Position numbers and translations under genes: made by a program. The notes below the pieces were generated by a model. It saw only the letters and a program-made list of their open reading frames with translations, was not told the DNA's origin and did no database searches. From the NCBI GenBank assembly GCA_037974335.1, contig CM075760.1, positions 43,962,103-44,026,102 of the forward strand: 64,000 bases of DNA. The letters are read 5' to 3'. This stretch comes from Prionace glauca. Taxonomy: Eukaryota > Chordata > Chondrichthyes > Carcharhiniformes > Carcharhinidae. This document shows positions 44,366 to 56,115 of the stretch, in pieces. Positions within the stretch are counted from its first letter, which is position 1. Each line of letters opens with the position of its first letter.

Positions 44366-46850
44366 GGAGAGAATCGGGAAAAGATCGATGGAGAGGGAGA
44401 GGAGGAGGTGGCTCACTGACTCTCTCACCCTCACCCACACTGACTCACTCACCCTCAATCTCTCATCCTCACTCAAATAACTTCACTCACTCACCCTCAA
44501 TCTCTCATCCTCACTCAAATAACTTCACTCACTCACCCTCACTTACCCACCTTCCCTCACTGACACACTCTCACTCACTCACCCTCATTCACTCACCCTC
44601 AATCTCTCATCCTCACTCAAAGAACTTCACTCACTCACCCTCACTTAATCACCTTCCCTCACTGACACACACTCTCTCACTCACTCACCCTCATATGTAG
44701 AGAATCGGGAAAAGATCGATGGAGAGGGAGAGGAGGAGGTGGCTCATTGACTCTCTCACCCTCACCCACACTCACTCACTCACCCTCAATCTCTCATCCT
44801 CACTCAAATAACTTCACTCACTCACCCTCAATCTCTCATCCGCACTCAAATAACTTCACTCACTCACCCTCAATCTCTCATCCTCACTCAAATAACTTCA
44901 CTCACTCACCCACCTTCCCTCACTGACACACTCTCACTCACTCACCCTCACTTACCCTCAATCTCTCATCCTCACTCAAAGAACTTCACTCACTCACCCT
45001 CACTCACTCACCTTCAATCTCTCATCCTCACTCAAACAACTTCACTCACTCACGCTCACTCACTCATCTTCAATCTCTCATCCTCACTCTAACAACTTCA
45101 CTCACTCACGCTCACTTACCCACCTTCCCTCACTGCCACACTCTCACTCACTCACCCTCATTCACTCACCCTCACTCACTCATCCACAATCACTCACCCA
45201 CACTCACTCATCCTCATTTATGCTTACTGACTCGCCCTCATTCACTCACCCTTGCTCACTCGTCCACCCTCACGCACTCGCCCTCAAGCACTTGCCCTCA
45301 AGCACTCGCTCTCACACAGTCGCCCTCACACACACTCGCTCTCATGCACTCGCCCTCACGCACTCATCCCCATGCACTCAACCTCATGCACCCGCCCTCA
45401 CGCACTCGTCCACATGCACTCATCCTCATGCACTCATCCTCATGCACTCAACCTCATGCACTTAACCTCATGCACTCAACCTCATGCACTCAAACTCAGA
45501 AGCTCACTGATCTGAGTTACTCACCCTCACACACTCACTCACTCATAATCGCTCACTCATATTCCCTCACTCACTCTCATCCATCGCCCCTCACACACAC
45601 AAGCACTCACACACCCTCAATCAACCTCACTCGTTCACTCAAACACACGCCCTGACTCACTCATCCTCACACCCTCACACACTCACTCACTCACAATCAC
45701 TCACTCATATTCGCTCACTCACTCTCATCCATCCTCACTCACCCACAAACACTCATTCAACCTCACTCGTTCAACTTCAATCACTCAGCCTGACTCATTC
45801 ATTCTCACACCCTCACTGACTCACTCACATTCACTCACTCTCACACCCTCAGTCACGCACCCACATTCACTCACTCACCCTCACGCACTCACCCTCACGC
45901 GCCCTCATTAACTCACTGTCACTCAGCCACCCACACTCATATACCATCATTCACTAAACCTCATCCACTGACTTAGACCCTCAGTCAGTCACCAACATTC
46001 ATACTCACCTTCATTCACTCATCCCACTAATCCACCCTCACTCACCCAGTCTCACTCTCTCACCCTCACTCACTCACCCCATTCTCTCACACTCACTCAC
46101 CCCTTACCCACCCTCACTCATCCAGTCTAACTCACTCTCACTCACACTCACTCACTCACCTACCTACCCTCAATCACCCAGACTCACCCCCACAGACTCA
46201 AGCTCAATGACCTTCTCTCTGTCTCTCTCTCTCACTAGCGCCACCTCACCCATTGCAACTCACTCAAACTCACACACCTACCTTCACTCACACACACTCA
46301 CATCCTCATCATCACTCAAATTCACACACCCTAACTCTCAAATCCTCAATCACTCGTCCTCATCAACCACCTTCACTCACTCATCCTCACTCTCCCACCC
46401 ATCCACATTCATTCTCCCTCACACACCACCCTCAATAACACACCCTGACTCACTCACTCTCATCCTTCACTTACACAGTTATATTCACTCCCTCACCCTC
46501 ATTCACTCAATCTCACTCACTTTCACTCACCCACCTCCACTAACCTTCACATATCCTCACTCACTCTCCCTCATTCTTTCACTCTTGCTTACCGACACTC
46601 TTCCAGCCACCTTCACTCACATTCAGCCTCCTTCACTCACCTACCCTCACTCACACATCCTCATTTACTCACGCTCTCTCACCCTCACCCACACTTACTC
46701 ACCCTCAATCACTCATCCTCACTCAAAGAACTTCACTCACTCACCCTCACTTCCCCACCTTCGTTCACACATACACCATCATTCATCCAAACTCACTCAT
46801 TTAATCACTCACCTTCACACACTCACATTCTCCCACTTACACTCACTGAA
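44366..46850 (+). repeat. Long CTCA-type tandem array in the J-C intron
   Basis: About 2.5 kb built from ACTCACTCACCCTCA-like words. A sub-array has a 42-43-bp period (CACCCTCAATCTCTCATCCT...). A unit of about 330 bp is tandemly duplicated: GAATCGGGAAAAGATCGATG at about 44.37 and 44.70 kb. A (CTCATGCA)-type sub-array lies at 45.34-45.50 kb. The coding strand is C-rich. Ser-His-Thr-Leu frames here are artefacts. Confidence 0.95.
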
Positions 46851-47665
46851 TCTGTGTGGGGAGGGCCTGCAACGAAAGAGAAGAAATATCTCAAGCTGCA
46901 GTTTGGTGTTCAAAGCTGGGAGCTGCCCTGGGAGTGCAGAGAGCTGGAGGGATTCGCTGGGGGCTCAGGGCCAGGGGCAATGACAAAGAGTCAGGGGGGA
47001 ACAGGAGGCGAGGGAAAGGGCAGAGAGCCGTGGGTGGGGGGAAGGCAGAGAGCTAGGGGAAACAGCAGAGATCTGGGGGAAGGGCAGAGAGGCGGGGGAA
47101 AGAGTACACAGCCGGGGAACAGGGTGCAAAGTCAGGGGAAAGTGCGGAGAGAGAGGGCAAAGGACAGGGAGCAGGGGAAAGGGCAGAGAGACCAGTGAAA
47201 GGGGAGAGAGCTGAAAGAAAGGGCAGAGAGATGGGGAAAAGTGTAGAAAGACCAGGGAAAGGGGAGGGAATCAGGAAAAAGGGCGGGGAGGCACGAAAAA
47301 GGGCAGGGAGGCAGGAGAAAGGGCAGAGAGCCGAGGGAAAGGGAAGAGAGCCCAGGGGAAAGGGCAGTAGAGTCAAGGGGAAAGCTCAGAGAGCTGGGGG
47401 GAAGGAGAAAGAGGGGGGGGGAGAAGGAAAAGAGGGCAGAGAGCTGAGGAACAGCGTGGGGGGTGAGGGAAAGAACAGAGAGCCGGGGGAGAGGGCATAG
47501 AGCTGGAGGGAAGTGTAGAGAGCCAGGTGGAAATACAGAGAGCCGGATAAAAGGGGAAAAGAGCCACCGTGAAAGGCAGAGACCCAGGGGAAAGGGCAAA
47601 GAGCTGGGGAAATGGGCACAGAGCGGGTGATGGATGGCGGAGTGAGGAGGTTCAGAATAGAGCTA
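46851..47665 (+). repeat. G/A-rich AGCT-containing tract upstream of CH1
   Basis: About 800 bp of purine-rich coding-strand sequence built from irregular units like GGGGAAAGGGCAGAGAGC, about 22-26 bp each. I count 12 AGCT words between 46894 and 47664 (about 3 expected by chance), most as GAGCT followed by G-rich sequence. It ends 970 bp before CH1. Composition, orientation and position resemble a switch region, but function is inference. Pro-Leu-Phe-Ser frames on the other strand are artefacts. Confidence 0.8.
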
Positions 47666-47949
47666 GCACCACAATCAACTCATCTGTAATCTCCGTGAAT
47701 GATGGAGGAGACTTCAGGGCCCAAATGGGAAACTCTAGGTATTAATGTATGATTCTTCAATTCGTTAATGTTGCATTTATTTGAATTTATAATCACATTT
47801 AGAGTTTCCTGATCATTCAGTAAATATTCATTCAGGAGGTATTTTTGAAGCAAAGTCACTAATCTCGGTTTTGTGGAGTGAGAGACAGTGAGTTGGAGAG
47901 AGGAAGGGGCACCAATCAGTTTGAACACAGGCAATTTCTAAAACTAGTG

Positions 47950-48078
47950 TGGAGATGCCGGAGCGAGGTTGGTGTGGGCACAGTAAGGATTCCCACAACA
48001 CCAGGTTAAAGTCCAACAGGTTTATTTGGAATCACAAGCTGTTGGAGCTCCCTCATCAGGTGAGTGGATAGTCTGAGT
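47950..48078 (+). mobile_element. Interspersed element of the foldback family, single copy
   Basis: GTGGAGATGCCGGAGCGAGG, then ACAACACCAGGTTAAAGTCC, GGTTTATTTGGAATCACAAG and CCTCATCAGGTGAGTGG. It is the ordinary, non-hairpin form of the family that makes the two palindromes at 30.8 and 33.7 kb. Confidence 0.75.
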
Positions 48079-48394
48079 GAAGGGAAAACTTCTTCATGAC
48101 AAAGTGTTGTTGTTTGAGAAATAAACAGCGGTTCATCACACACTGCTGTTGTTGAGAAATAAATAGTTGCTGCAATAATGGAGACAATCTTTGCTGTTCT
48201 CTGTTAATCCAATGAATGACATGTCATTGTGAGACTAACAGAATATGTTTTTTCTTCCTAATTTGATAGAAGTGGAGACAGGGATATGAGTTTCTACAGA
48301 GATGACAATTCCCAAATGATAGAAGTAACATCATCGCAAAGGCGGATGAAAGATTTAATCGGGAAATATTAGGGATAAGTTCATAATTCAAATC

Positions 48395-48560
48395 AATGTT
48401 GGAGATAGAAACATAGAAAAGAGAAGCTGGAGTTGGCCATTCGGCCCTTGGAGCCTACTCCGCCTTTCACTTTGGTCAGAGCTCATCACTATCCTGATCA
48501 CACCTACTACCCATATCCCTTCATCCCTTTAACACCAAGAGCTATATCTAATATAGAAAC
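48395..48560 (-). mobile_element. LINE 3' end or related repeat, reverse
   Basis: AGAAACATAGAAAAGAGAAG, TTGGCCATTCGGCCCTTGGA and CCATATCCCTTCATCCCTTT look like a reversed interspersed 3' end. It ends about 80 bp before CH1. Confidence 0.6.
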
Positions 48561-48636
48561 CTATTTGTAACAATGTTTGATGACTTAATAAATGCAAGTA
48601 AGAGTCTAACTTGTTCAATTGGCTATTCTTTCCCAG

Positions 48637-48936
48637 CGACACCGTCTGCGCCCACTCTGTATGGCCTGGTCTCCCCCTGTCAGCAACAGAACTCCGACGG
48701 CTCCATCACCTTCGGATGTTTGGCGATGGATTACCTTCCAGATGTCTCCAAAGTGACCTGGAAGAAAAATGGGCAAACGGTCCACAGTGGGTTTAAGACT
48801 TACCCATCAGTGAGAAACACGAAGGGAACCTACACCCTGAGCAGCCAGTTAACCATCAGCGACTCAGCGGGAAAATGCCCCAGAATTGACTGTGAGGTTC
48901 GACACATCAACACAGCCAAGAGCATTGAAATACCAT
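48637..48936 (+). CDS. ighm: IgM constant domain 1 (CH1)
   Basis: 300-bp exon after acceptor TTTCCCAG, ending before donor GTAAGT. It encodes ATPSAPTLYGLVSPC, then FGCLAMDYLPDVSKVTWKKN and YTLSSQLTIS, an Ig C1-set domain. Intradomain Cys lie in FGCLAMDY and DCEVRH, Trp in VTWKK. The early Cys in SPC is placed as expected for the bond to the light chain. An additional Cys occurs in SAGKCPR and looks unpaired within the domain. Splice phase is 1 on both sides, so the domain can be inserted or skipped without a frame change. Confidence 0.95.
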
Positions 48937-49347
48937 GTAAGTGTTATGGAGCTTGTGTGAAACAGAAACACTGTGGTTAACATGTAGGGCCTTGGTTATA
49001 ACTCAGTTAAATAGATGTGCATCATTCGGCTCTCTGGATTGGTCCAGTTAGTGTCTATTGACTGCAAATGAGTTAGAACATAGAACATAGAACATTACAG
49101 CGCAGTACAGGCCATTCGGCTCTCGATGTTGCGCCGACCAGTGGAACCAATCTCATGACCCTCTAACCTAAACTATTCCAATATTATCCATATGACTATC
49201 CACTGACCATTTGAACGCCCTTAAAGTTGGCGAGTCCACAATGCTGCAGACAGGGCTTTCCAAGCCCTTACTACCCTCAGTTGACAAAAGTTTAATTGAT
49301 CCACATCTTCTGCAGGAAATGACTGATCTGTTTTTTTTTCCCTGAAG
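48937..49347. other. CH1-CH2 intron with a LINE 3' end
   Basis: 49075-49330 carries GAACATAGAACATAGAACATT, GGCCATTCGGCTCTCGATGT and later sequence typical of a reverse-oriented LINE 3' part. It reaches to within about 20 bp of the polypyrimidine tract of CH2. Confidence 0.65.
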
Positions 49348-49662
49348 GCCCTCCGCATGTGATCCATCCAACTCTTATCCTCACCGTGAGTTCCAGTGAA
49401 GAAATCTCACACAGGAAATTCGCAATCATCGTCTGTTCAATCATCGATTTCCAGCCAGGGTCAATGGAAGTGAGTTGGCTGAAGAATGGGGAACCCACGC
49501 ATTCAGGAATTGTCACCTCTCCCCCCTGTCGATTGAACGGGAACTTCTCGGCCAGCAGTCGGCTGACAGTCTCCGCTGGGGAATGGTTCAGCAAAGCGGT
49601 CTATACCTGCCAGGTCACTCATCAAGGACACATTCAGAGTCTGAACATCAGCGCATCTCAGG
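49348..49662 (+). CDS. ighm: IgM constant domain 2 (CH2)
   Basis: 315-bp exon between acceptor TTCCCTGAAG and donor GTAAGA. With the last base of CH1 it starts [21 protein letters not shown]. C1-set Cys are in [11 protein letters not shown] and VYTCQVTH, and Trp in MEVSWLKNG. The N-terminal Cys is a candidate inter-chain bond. N-glycosylation sequons appear in NGNFSAS and LNISAS. An extra Cys lies in TSPPCRLNG. The acceptor ends in AAG rather than the usual CAG and is followed by a G, so alternative use of one base is possible but would shift the frame. Confidence 0.92.
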
Positions 49663-49834
49663 GTAAGATACTCAAACACAGGACAACACTTATCATTCTG
49701 ATGTTAATCAGAATTAGGGATCTATTAAAGTTGGTACAAAGCATTGAACAACTTGTGAGTTATTGTCCTGTAGTTTGCTGCATTAGGACAATATCTCATT
49801 CAGAATTTCATCAGAAAAACAATTTTTTGTTATC

Positions 49835-50145
49835 CCTTCCTGAGATGTGCATTTATTTCCCAAACCTGAGGGCACTGAAGTGTCACTCACGTTGCTGTGA
49901 ATTTGGAGTCACATGCATGCCAGGCCAGATAAAGACAGCAGGTTGATTTTGGTAAGGAACATTTGTGAACTAGGAGGGGTTTTACAGCAATCGCTTCATG
50001 AGAACCATTTCAACTTTAAATTATAGATTTTTACAAAATTCAAATTTCACATTTGCAATGATGGGATTCGAATCTGTGTCCCCAGAGTCTTGCCCTAGGT
50101 TATAAGTCCATTGACAACACCATATGCCACTGCCTCCCCTTAAAA
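49835..50145 (-). mobile_element. Second-family SINE, reverse, in the CH2-CH3 intron
   Basis: GGCACTGAAGTGTCACTCAC, GCCAGGCCAGATAAAGACAG, then GGGATTCGAATCTGTGTCCC (reversed B box) and ATGCCACTGCCTCCCC at the head. Confidence 0.75.
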
Positions 50146-50578
50146 GAGTGCCCCCTTTCGGTTTGAAGCAATATAGTGAGTGAGGTGGCCTTGATGTCAG
50201 CTTGTTCCTGAGACAGCTGGTAAACTTCGAAGAGACAGTAGGTGTGAGAATGTTTCATAGGTCACAGCACAGGGGTAAAATATTAGAAAGTGCATCCACC
50301 CTATTTATAAACCAACGGCCAGTACTTTTTCCCTGAGATCAGGATGGTGTGTTTGTTTGGGAATTCTCCAATTCTGATTCATGGAAATGTTACCGCTGCT
50401 CCAATATTTAATACAGGGAATAATTCCATACAGCAAGCTGGCTTCCCATTCGCCATGGAAGGTGAAAGGCGAGAGTTAGAGATTGATATATTGAAGGCGA
50501 CTTTGTCTCCTTCAGGCTGAAGACTGCTGTCCTGCTTCTGAGGGGGAACTAGGGCTCATTTTCATTTCTCATTCACAG

Positions 50579-50887
50579 ATCCTCCCCTGTGCCTTGATAC
50601 CACAGTGAAGATACAGCCACCACCAATAGAACAGGTCTTACTGGAGGCGACCGTGACCTTAACCTGCATCATTTCTCATGCTCCTGATGGAGTTAACGTG
50701 TCCTGGATCCGAGACAGGAAGTATTTGAAATCAGAGATTGCCGAAAAGCCCGGAGCGGATCGTGACAGCGTGATCAGCAAATTAAGCATCTCCACACAAG
50801 CCTGGCTGAGTGCGGCTGTGTTTGAGTGCGTGGTGAACCATCAGGATCTGCCGACTCCTCTAAGAACATCTATCCACAAGGAAACAG
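50579..50887 (+). CDS. ighm: IgM constant domain 3 (CH3)
   Basis: 309-bp exon after acceptor CATTCACAG, ending before donor GTGAGC. It encodes [16 protein letters not shown], then [20 protein letters not shown] and [18 protein letters not shown]. Intradomain Cys and Trp are in place. The Cys in PPLC is a candidate inter-chain bond. A sequon occurs at GVNVSW. The exon is open and phase 1 on both sides. Confidence 0.95.
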
Positions 50888-50929
50888 GTGAGCTGAGAGA
50901 TTGAAGCAATAAATGTAGGGTCAACAGCA

Positions 50930-51645
50930 GGGATCTGAGCAATGTGGAGGAACAGGGAGATCCCGGGGTTCATATCCACAGATCTCTGAAGATTGCCACT
51001 AAAGTGGATAGAGCCGTGAAGAAGGCTTAAAGTGTGTTAGTGTTTATTAACAGGGGGTTAGAGTTTAAGAGCCGTGGGGTTATACTGCAATTGCACAGAG
51101 CCTTGGTGAGACCACATTTGGAATATTGTGTGCAGTTCTAATCACCTCACTATAAGGAGGATGTGGAAGCATTGGAGAGAGTGCAGAGGAGATTTAGCAG
51201 GATGCTGCCTGGTTTGGAGGGCAGGTCTTATGAGGAAAGGTTGAGGGAGCTGGGGCTTTTCTCTTTAGAACAGAGGAGGATGAGAGACGACTAAATAGAG
51301 GTTTATAAGATGGTGAGGGGGATTGATAGAGTGGATGTTCAGAGACTATTTCCTCGGGTTACTAGGGGGGCATTACTATAAGGTTCATGGTGGGAGATAC
51401 AGGAGGGATGTCCGAGGTAGATTCTTTACTCAGAGTGTGGTTACGGTGTGGAATGCACTGCCTGCTGTGATAGTGGAGTCAGACACTTTAGGAACTTTCA
51501 AGCGGTTATTGGATAGGCACATGGAGCACACCAGAATGATAGGGAGTGGGAGAGCTTGATCTTGGGTTCGGACATAGCTCGGCACAACATTGAGGGCCAA
51601 AGGGCCTGTACTGTGCTGTAATGTTCTATGTTTCTATGTAAATGC
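50930..51645 (+). mobile_element. CR1-like LINE 3' part in the CH3-CH4 intron
   Basis: Decayed tail region: AGAGCCTTGGTGAGACCACA, then EYCVQF-like and YEERLRELG-like stretches. The best frame (51323-51559) contains RDVRGRFFTQSVVTVWNALP. The 3' end is GGGCCAAAGGGCCTGTACTG, then ATGTTCTATGTTTCTATG. Its strand is the same as the Ig gene. Confidence 0.8.
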
Positions 51646-52108
51646 ATCACTGTGTCTATCTCCAGTGAAAGTGTACTACTCAATAGTTAGTATTCAGTGC
51701 ATGAATGTTCTCCCCTGAACTAAACTACTCTGGGCCGATTGATAGTTTTATGGGGAGTTTGATGTGTTGATGAGTGAAAAGTGAACTGAAGGCGATGATA
51801 TTGGGTTTAGAGCGAAGAAGAAGGGAGGAGCCTGATGTGGAGCATCAAAAACCAGAAAACCAAAAAGGAAAGTAGATCACTTGGGCCGAATGGCCTGATT
51901 CTGTGCTGTAAACTTTCTGAATCTTTCCACTCCGCCCCCTCCTGAGTTATTTGAGAAAAGAATTGTGTTCACCTCCCCTCCAAGCTGCAAATCAAAAATG
52001 GGAAGAGTTAAAATCAGAAGCGAAGCACATTTTCCTGAGATTTAACCTGTGGTTTTATTGTCTCCAGAACTCTCCAGTTTATTGACATTTATTGTACATT
52101 TTCTACAG

Positions 52109-52500
52109 ATCCAAATCCGCGGGAACCGGTCGTCTCTGTCCTCCTGCCCTCGGCAGAAGACGTCTCCGCTCAGAGTTTCGTCTCCCTCAGCTGCTTAGTG
52201 AGAGGTTTCTCCCCCCGAGAGATCTTCGTCAAATGGACCGTCAACGACAAGCCGGTGAATCCCGGGAACTACAGGAACACCGAGGTGGTGGCGGAGAACG
52301 GTGATAGCTCCTTCTTCATGTACAGCCTGTTATCCATTGCAGCAGAGGAATGGTCCAGCGGCGCTTCTTACTCCTGTGTGGTGGGACATGAAGCCATCCC
52401 CTTGAAGATCATCAACAGAACAGTTGACAAATCCAGCGGTAAACCCAGTTTTGTGAACATTTCCCTTGCACTGATGGACACGGTTAATTCATGTCAATGA
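52109..52500 (+). CDS. ighm: IgM constant domain 4 (CH4) with secretory tail
   Basis: 392-bp exon after acceptor TTTTCTACAG. It encodes [38 protein letters not shown] and [20 protein letters not shown], then the secretory tail [20 protein letters not shown] followed by Q and TGA at 52498. The tail has the IgM hallmarks: an N-glycosylation sequon (NIS) and a penultimate Cys for polymer formation. For the membrane form the cryptic donor GTAAAC at 52439 removes the tail, leaving a phase-1 base that joins TM1. Confidence 0.96.
52439..52444 (+). promoter_or_regulatory. Alternative splice donor for membrane IgM
   Basis: GTAAAC after AGCG within the CH4 exon. Joining it to 55854 gives an Asp codon (G plus AC) and an open membrane exon. 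This is the same arrangement as in other vertebrate mu genes: competition between splicing here and the first poly(A) signals sets the secreted/membrane ratio. Confidence 0.88.
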
Positions 52501-52527
52501 GAATCACTCACTTCCATTAAAAACTAC

Positions 52528-52542
52528 AATAAAAAGAATAAA
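52528..52542 (+). terminator. Poly(A) signals for secreted IgM
   Basis: AATAAA at 52528-52533 and again at 52537-52542, only 28 and 37 bp after the stop codon, giving a very short 3' UTR. Confidence 0.85.
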
Positions 52543-52544
52543 AA

Positions 52545-53584
52545 CATTTTCCTCTAACGATCAATGAAATACCCAATTGTTTAATTGGTTGTTTTTCAGT
52601 TTTACTTCCATATCTTTGATTTGAGTCAGATATTTTCATGTTTGGAACCCAACATTGTTGAACCAGTGCTCCCAGCGGAGATAGACACTGGGTCAGGGAT
52701 ACAATAGAGCACATTCATTACAGGATTCTGCAAAATATCTTCACTGGCTTTCCTCCCGTTGAGGGGAAAAATATCCGATATTTTTAACATGTCTGACAAA
52801 CAAACACAACATTTAGATCGCTGGGCCCCTGCTTCTTTCATTGACCACCTCTTTAAGCTACTGCACCGCACCTACTGGGAACTGAAGTGAGGGTCACACA
52901 CAAAAAAACATGGAGAAATATTCCTCCCATCGGATTGAGGGAGAGTGAAATTGTTAACATCCTGATTCCCACTAACCCAGCAAAGAGAGGGGAGGAGCAG
53001 TAGTTAATCCATGTCCCAAAACTTCCTCAATGAAAAGAGGAGGAATGTCATTATTTAATCCACTCACCTGTACCTCCTCAGTGGTTAGCACCATCAGTGA
53101 CATTGTATCATCGGGTAGGGAGAGGGAAACTCTGAGCTCACTCTCCCCCCTCTCCTGTGTTTGGAAGGGAACATTTCTCTACTATAAGGACCCAGTTGCC
53201 AACAGTACAAATTAGTTTCCGGTTTACTTGCTACAGATTTTGAAGTATCATTATCTTAATCATTGAAATATATATATAAACTAATGCAACATAATTTAAA
53301 ATGTCTCAACTCTCTTGTTCCTGTTAACCATGTGCTGGCATTGGTTTCCCAGAATACAAATTTAAACAAGTCATAGATTCCTCCCCGGGTTTTAACTGTT
53401 CTGTCCCTGAGCTCTCTGAGATACATCAATGAATTATTTCATTCTCTCTCCTGATATCACCGTGCCCCTCACATAAAATACATTTCTCCAGCAAAGCATT
53501 GAAAATATGTTCCATTATTCGGGTTGTCTGGATCATATTCACTTCACTATGGTCGGTGAAACTTGGAGCAACAGTTAAAAAAAT
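52545..53584. other. CH4-TM1 intron, unique part
   Basis: No repeat or gene recognised. Confidence 0.45.
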
Positions 53585-55290
53585 ACACACACTGATAATG
53601 CTGCCCAAAACTGTCACAATTATACATACATACATAGGCGTCCACACCCACACTCACACACACACTCACACACACACACTCACACACACATACACACACT
53701 CACACACACATACACACACTACACACACTACACACACTCACACACACACACATACATACACACACTACACACTCACACACACATACACACACTCACACAC
53801 TCACACACACATACACACACACATTCACACATACAGACACACTACACACTCACACACATACACACACACACGCACACACAGAAACGTGGACACAATTGCA
53901 CAAATACACATACTCATACATATGCACACGAATACAGAATGTTAATATAACACACAAACGCATACACATAGTCCCACACACAGAAATATAGACAGGCACA
54001 TTCAAATACAGACACAGAATCTCACAAATACACAATACGCACAAATACATACACAACAAAAACACAGATACATTCATAAATACAAATGCACATACACGGA
54101 TCAGAAGAACACACAATATACGCACAAACGAACTCAAACAAGCACGCTCCCTCGAATACACTAATGGACTATACATATACAAACAAAAATGCGTGCATAC
54201 ACAAATACTCTCTCTTTCTCTCTCGCTCTCTCTCTGTCCCACACGCACCATGCACACACACACACACACACGCACACACATATACACGCACACATGCATG
54301 CACAAGGGGGCATACACCCACACCTGCACACACAGGCACGGACTTGTACAAGAAGGCACAAAACAAAACATGCACACAAATTATCAGATATGTACAAACG
54401 CCCGCAGAAACACACACAAACACACAAGTACACACTTACCTCAACATACGGACTAGGTACACGGACACAAACACAAACACGTACATGCATACACACAATA
54501 CGGACAGATAACATTTATGCAGGTCCAAAACATACACAAATAGATGCACACACTCAAACAAATGCATGTTCTCACACGTTCACGCTGAAATGAATACAGA
54601 TATAGAGACCCACAATGTTATACACATTATCACTTACACAGGGAAATAGATATAACAATATTAACACACTGCTTATAGAGGAACAGAGAGCAAAATATTT
54701 TCACACAAACATGTGGATGCAAACATTCACACGCTCCTTCAGAACAGAACACCACAGCACACAATACTACACATGGAAACACAGCCATACACTGACACAT
54801 TGTTATAAATAACTACCAACACGAATTTACATGCACTAATATGTCAACAGATACACACACAAACGCACGGAGGAACAGACACACAAAGAAAGGGAAGGAA
54901 ACATTATTCGAGTGACACAAATTAACACATTGAAACAGGCAGAAACACGTGCACACGTTAAGAGTGGCATTAATAAATATACAGAGACTTCACACAATAA
55001 TAGTCATATATCCACAATATCTGAAGAATAAATTATACACACAGACACACAACTACACAAATCAACAAACACAGGCAAATGAACATGTTCATTATCCCTC
55101 ATACACACAGATTAACTCAGGACCAAAAATTAATGCAGCTCAGGAAGTGTTCACACACACACATTCACACACACACACACACACACAGACTCACAGACAC
55201 ACACACACACACGCACTGACGCACACACACACACACACACACAGACTCACACACACACAGACGCGCACACACACACACACACATACAATC
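53585..55290 (+). repeat. CA-rich low-complexity tract in the CH4-TM1 intron
   Basis: About 1.7 kb of CACACA mixed with CATACA, CTCACA and TACACA words, densest at 53.64-53.88, 54.24-54.30 and 55.15-55.28 kb. Long Thr-His and Cys-Val frames on both strands reflect only the repeat. Confidence 0.92.
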
Positions 55291-55853
55291 TTTAATACAA
55301 ACGGCAGGTGAATGATGAAAGTAAAATTTAAATGTGAATTTGAATGGACATACACACCGATGACTATCCCAATTCTCAAAACACCGCCAAACACGTTGAG
55401 AAACTGAGTTAAGCTCATGATTTACTAAACATTTCCACTGTAAATAAGCAAAGATTGGAAATTACATCGCAGATCTTAAACAGCAGCATTCACAGTTTAC
55501 AGATCAGTCACCATCTGTGGAAACAATCATTGACAGGGGAATGTTCCTCCAGATCAGTCAGAACATTCTTCAATAAGGGTTAGTGGCAAATAGTTCAAAA
55601 TGAACTGATTATCAAGAAAACACCTTCAGTGCTTTCTGACATGGACTCTCCAAGGAATACCAATAAGGATCAGGTGTGAAAATAGTTATGGAGATCTGTT
55701 ACTGAGTGTCCTGAATTTAACAGGAGATATACATTGAAAATTAGACATGAGAATGAATGAACAGTTTATAAAGGAGAACAGGGAAAAGAAAACAATGAGA
55801 TTCCCTGGATAAATAAAGTAATCTAATTCCATTTCCTGGCCTCTGTCCCCTAG
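55291..55853. other. CH4-TM1 intron, 3' part
   Basis: No gene or repeat recognised; ends in the polypyrimidine tract CCTCTGTCCCCTAG. Confidence 0.5.
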
Positions 55854-55981
55854 ACCCCACCGACCGCATCTGGATTGAAGACAGTGAGGATGATAACAGC
55901 AACATCTGGACAACCGCTTCCACATTCATCGTCCTGTTCTTCCTGAGCATTTTCTACAGCACTGCCGTCACTCTGGTGAAG
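55854..55981 (+). CDS. ighm: IgM membrane exon 1 (TM1)
   Basis: 128-bp exon encoding [20 protein letters not shown] (acidic extracellular linker), then a hydrophobic span of about 24 residues with [18 protein letters not shown] and a final Lys. The polar face (Ser, Tyr, Ser, Thr) is typical of B-cell receptor transmembrane segments, which pair with the CD79 signalling chains. The donor GTGAGA follows, in phase 0. Confidence 0.95.
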
Positions 55982-56115
55982 GTGAGATGATTCAATTCAC
56001 TCACATTTCAAACTGGCAGAATGGATTTGAAAAATCTCTCATTGTTTCACTGATTAAAAACATTAATGTCCCGCATCAGGAACATCTGCTTCAATATTGC
56101 CTCTTTATTTTACAG

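Noticed and set aside
45220-46983. Ser/His/Thr-rich frames, the longest 258 codons
   Set aside because: Translation of the CTCA array; no codon structure beyond the repeat.
47053-47619. Pro-Leu-Phe-Ser-rich frames on the - strand, up to 155 codons
   Set aside because: Complement of the G/A-rich tract; the repeat keeps several frames open at once.
53499-55418. Several frames of 75-175 codons with Thr-His or Cys-Val runs
   Set aside because: Low-complexity CA tract inside the CH4-TM1 intron; no splice or domain support.
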